Assembly (NCBI GenBank): GCA_963070105.1
Contig: OY718807.1
Span: forward strand, 2,844,501 to 2,908,500
From: Litomosoides sigmodontis
Taxonomy: Eukaryota; Nematoda; Chromadorea; Rhabditida; Onchocercidae
Direction: 5' to 3'
DNA length: 64,000 nucleotides
Within the stretch, counting starts at the first letter, position 1, and each line of letters begins with the position of its first letter. A program made the position numbers and the translations under genes. The notes under the pieces were generated by a model. It was not told where the DNA came from and did not search any database. It saw only the letters and a program-made list of their open reading frames with translations. This document shows, in pieces, positions 61,373-64,000 of the stretch.

Positions 61373-62555
61373 TTTCTATTTTAAAATAATAAAATTCCAA
61401 TTTCAAAATTATTCCATTCCAGTATTCGTTTCAAACTAGTTCGTTTCACAACACAGTATCTATGTACAAAAAGATTAAAAACATCTAAAACAAACGTTGC
61501 TGCTTGTATTACCGTTTTCCTTTCTCATATGGGGAAGCAAAAGCCGATATGGCGCAGTAAAATAGCACAGAACAAAAAACTTAACGAATATCATAAGATG
61601 GATTTTTTATTTGAAATACGGTATAGTGCAAAGCTTTGCACTTATCGCTTCGACTACAACTTCATGGTTTTATTAGACTGATATGTTAATGCAATTGTCT
61701 ACCGTATGCTCCTAACAGATATGAATGCATTTTGTGATAAGACAAGTTTTTTGATGTAACAGTCATATTACAGATGTTAAGCGCTCAAATTAACTCTCAA
61801 AAAGTCCACTATTCTGAAAGATTTCCGCTTTCTGCCTGCAATAAAACTTACGCAGCAGAGCTTCTTTTTTAATTGACTAATTCATAACTTTCTTTTTCGA
61901 TCGTAGGATCGTAATCGTGAGACTTTGCTTGCTGTCATTGCCTACAGTACAACCACAGTAAGACTACAGTACAACGACTAAAACAAAAGAAACAGATGAG
62001 GAACGATTGGGAGCTAAAATGTAGACAATATATAACGGTGGGCCGCATACCGCATTAATAGAGGGGACCAGTGGAAAATGCGCGCGGCTCCCCCCTGTAT
62101 ATTGTAAGATTTTTGTTCTAGGAGGAAGGTGAGGTTTGTGAGATTCATGCTATATTCTTGACTAGTAGAGTGCATCATTTAAATATGCTTATTTTGTGTT
62201 TCCATTCCTTCCACTTATTTTCTAATTATGAGCTGATTTTTTTAAAACTAGATCCACGATGTTATTTTTCACTAATTGTCATCACTTTGATGTCGGCACT
62301 TTAAACGATCTGACTATACTGTTTAAAATTCCACCCATGTTTTCACCCATCACACATGTTTTTCTACGGTTTTTACTCTTTTGGTTTTGTCACTTGATAT
62401 GTTTGGTATTTTTATACGGTTTTCACGTGGTTACTTTTAAATGTAAATTACGTTAATAAAACACCTAACCTGTAGTAGTATAGATTAGTTCAATTTTGTA
62501 TTTATGTATATATAAATATTAATCAACATAACATATTTAGGGTTTTTTTGAAGGG
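61373..62555. other. Divergent intergenic region (BRPF / RAD21)
   Basis: About 1.2 kb between two divergent starts, presumably a shared or paired promoter region. It contains a GC-rich segment at about 62025-62105 that forms an inverted repeat (listed). The frame at 62259-62456 is T-rich and unsupported. Confidence 0.55.
62025..62105. other. Inverted repeat / potential RNA hairpin
   Basis: Arms 62025-62046 and 62084-62105 pair over 22 positions: 17 Watson-Crick, 2 G-T wobble and 3 mismatches, around a 37-nt loop. The segment is much richer in G/C than its flanks. It could be a small RNA precursor, a structured promoter element or a remnant of a small inverted-repeat element; no known RNA family was recognised. 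Confidence 0.55.
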
Positions 62556-64000
62556 ATGTTCTACGCTCAGTTTGTCCTCTCGAAAAAAGGTCCATTAGCC
62601 AAAATCTGGCTTGCTGCGCACTGGGAGAAAAAACTGTCAAAAGCGCAAATTTATGAAACGAATGTGCAGGATGCTGTGGATGAAATATTGAAACCTAAGG
62701 TGAATGCATTCATTGAGTTTATGGCAGCAAATAATTTGTGTTCAGTTTATGAAGTGAGAAAATTGAAACCAAAAATCAAAAAGAGCGATAAACTTTTACT
62801 TGCAAATTTCTTCCAAGCGAATCAATTTTTTCCAGGTTAAAATGGCCCTACGTACTACAGGGCATCTGTTATTGGGTATAGTGCGGATATATTCCCGTAA
62901 AGCTAAATATCTTTTGGCTGATTGTAATGAAGCATTTCTCAAAATTAAAATGGCATTTCGCCCTGGTCAAGTGGAATTGGATGAGGATGGACAGCAGGCT
63001 GCAAGTGCTGCCATTAATCTTCCGGAGGTGAATTTCGCCTAACTCATTTTTTGACGACCACTATTTTTTACTTCTTTCTTATCTTAAGTCACAAAATAAC
63101 ACCACTTTATCCACTTTACTGTCAAAATTTAAGGTTTTCCATGATTTTGATGCTGCATTACCGGATTTTAACGAGTTGGATATGCACGCACAAATTCATA
63201 TCAATCAGAGTCGTATCGATGATATTACTCTGAAAGAAGATCTTATACCAGAAGCAACAGATATGCCCTTTGGAGCAGAATTTGGGGTACTTATGGCAAT
63301 GATTGATTTGTATTGTTTCGAATTTTCACCCTGATCTTTACTGTACTGATTTATAGTTTTCTCCAGGTCTTAAAAATATGGTTCAGATAAACATTTTCAG
63401 GGCGATGATTTCGGAGAAAGTTCACTAGGTTTATTCAGCGATGTTAACATCGAAGAAGCTCGTGAACGTGTATCCTATGCGCCGGAAGCGGGAATCAGTA
63501 GATCTGCAGCAACGCTTCTGGAGGAATCTGAACCAGGTAGTGAAAAGGGTGATGTTATTATCAAGAAACCGATGGATGATATTGCTGATCATCTTGGAAT
63601 GCCAATGCCGGATGATGATTTTGGTGATTTCCCTGCAGATAATATGTTGGACGGTAAGTTTTGCAAACGGTTCACTGAATCCAGTTAGACATATTCGATT
63701 TTCTTCCAAGGATTCTAAGGGAATTAAAGCATTGTAGCTTACATGGATTCTTACAACCACAGCTTTCGATAATTTCTTTAAACACCTTCGTTCATAATAC
63801 CTTTATTTGAAAAATTCTGAAATGAAGTCTGAATAAAACATGTAGCAAATACAACAAAAACATTTGTGTTTTATAGAAGTAATCTTCAATGAGAGCGAAT
63901 TAGCCAAAAGCTTAGATGCAATGGAAGCTCCTGGAGCGGAGCATGATATTCCAATGGAAGCGGAAGATGTCGCAGCAACAGCAATAGCGGGACTTGTAAT
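62556..64000 (+). CDS. RAD21: RAD21/SCC1 kleisin subunit of cohesin (5' part)
   Basis: Alpha-kleisin that closes the SMC1-SMC3 ring and is cut by separase at anaphase. Five exons in view: 62556-62699, 62836-63027, 63134-63286, 63401-63653, 63877-64000 and beyond; the C-terminal winged helix that binds SMC1 is outside the window. The N-terminal SMC3-binding domain is almost canonical: [60 protein letters not shown] and [10 protein letters not shown]. After it comes [11 protein letters not shown] and an acidic region rich in Asp/Glu. An ExxR motif (IEEAR, residues 180-184) sits where vertebrate RAD21 has its first separase site. The mitotic RAD21 type is favoured over REC8 by the near-identical N-terminus. 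Divergent from BRPF by 1.2 kb. Incomplete only because the window ends. Confidence 0.95.

Noticed and set aside
1..64000. CRISPR array, prophage, insertion sequence, retroelement or horizontally acquired bacterial/Wolbachia gene
   Set aside because: No spaced identical repeats, transposase, reverse transcriptase, integrase or intron-less bacterial-type frame was seen. All long genes are intron-rich and nematode-like.

Overview
This is a eukaryotic, strongly AT-rich window whose gene content and splice signals point to a nematode, most likely a clade III (filarial or other spirurid-type) parasite. Support: short introns with TTTCAG-type acceptors; several genes whose start codon sits a few bases after a 3' splice site, as in SL trans-splicing; an alpha-tubulin intron directly after the ATG; and nematode versions of cyclin B3, COSA-1/CNTD1 and raptor (DAF-15). 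The species is inference. No bacterial, viral or transposon-coded gene was found.

Layout. 1-4879 is gene-poor: simple repeats and one elongator tRNA-Met. 5335-10676 (-) is an unidentified gene of about 12-14 exons. Then come cyclin B3 (13635-15593, +) converging on a COSA-1/CNTD1 ortholog (16398-19067, -), a four-pass membrane protein (20059-21823, +), a divergent alpha-tubulin (22801-25327, -), raptor in about 30 exons (27498-37164, +) and the mitochondrial GTPase ERAL1 (38730-41123, +). A run of minus-strand genes follows: FAM98 (43062-46426), a tandem pair of ZNF706-type zinc-finger genes (47842-48334 and 49100-49851), mitochondrial ribosomal protein bL12m (51447-52737) and a BRPF/LIN-49 chromatin reader (54504-61372). 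The kleisin RAD21/SCC1 (62556-64000, +) begins divergently and runs off the end.

Functionally the window mixes chromosome biology (cyclin B3, COSA-1, RAD21, BRPF), growth control (raptor), mitochondrial translation (ERAL1, bL12m) and RNA/cytoskeleton genes (FAM98, alpha-tubulin). These are ordinary nuclear genes; shared proximity does not prove a pathway. Intergenic gaps are mostly 0.8-3 kb, longer than typical C. elegans operon spacing.

Most exon models were built by hand from splice sites plus phase. Where every junction keeps phase and the summed length fits the family (cyclin B3 389 aa, COSA-1 331, alpha-tubulin 451, ERAL1 399, FAM98 426, ZNF706 76) the model is firm. The N-termini of BRPF and raptor and both ends of the unidentified gene are less certain. 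The best leads are the tail-less, K40-less alpha-tubulin, the altered docking patch of cyclin B3, the CNTD1/COSA-1 identification, the degenerate PWWP of BRPF, a possible poison exon, an exon-derived duplication and an unassigned 22-bp-stem hairpin.
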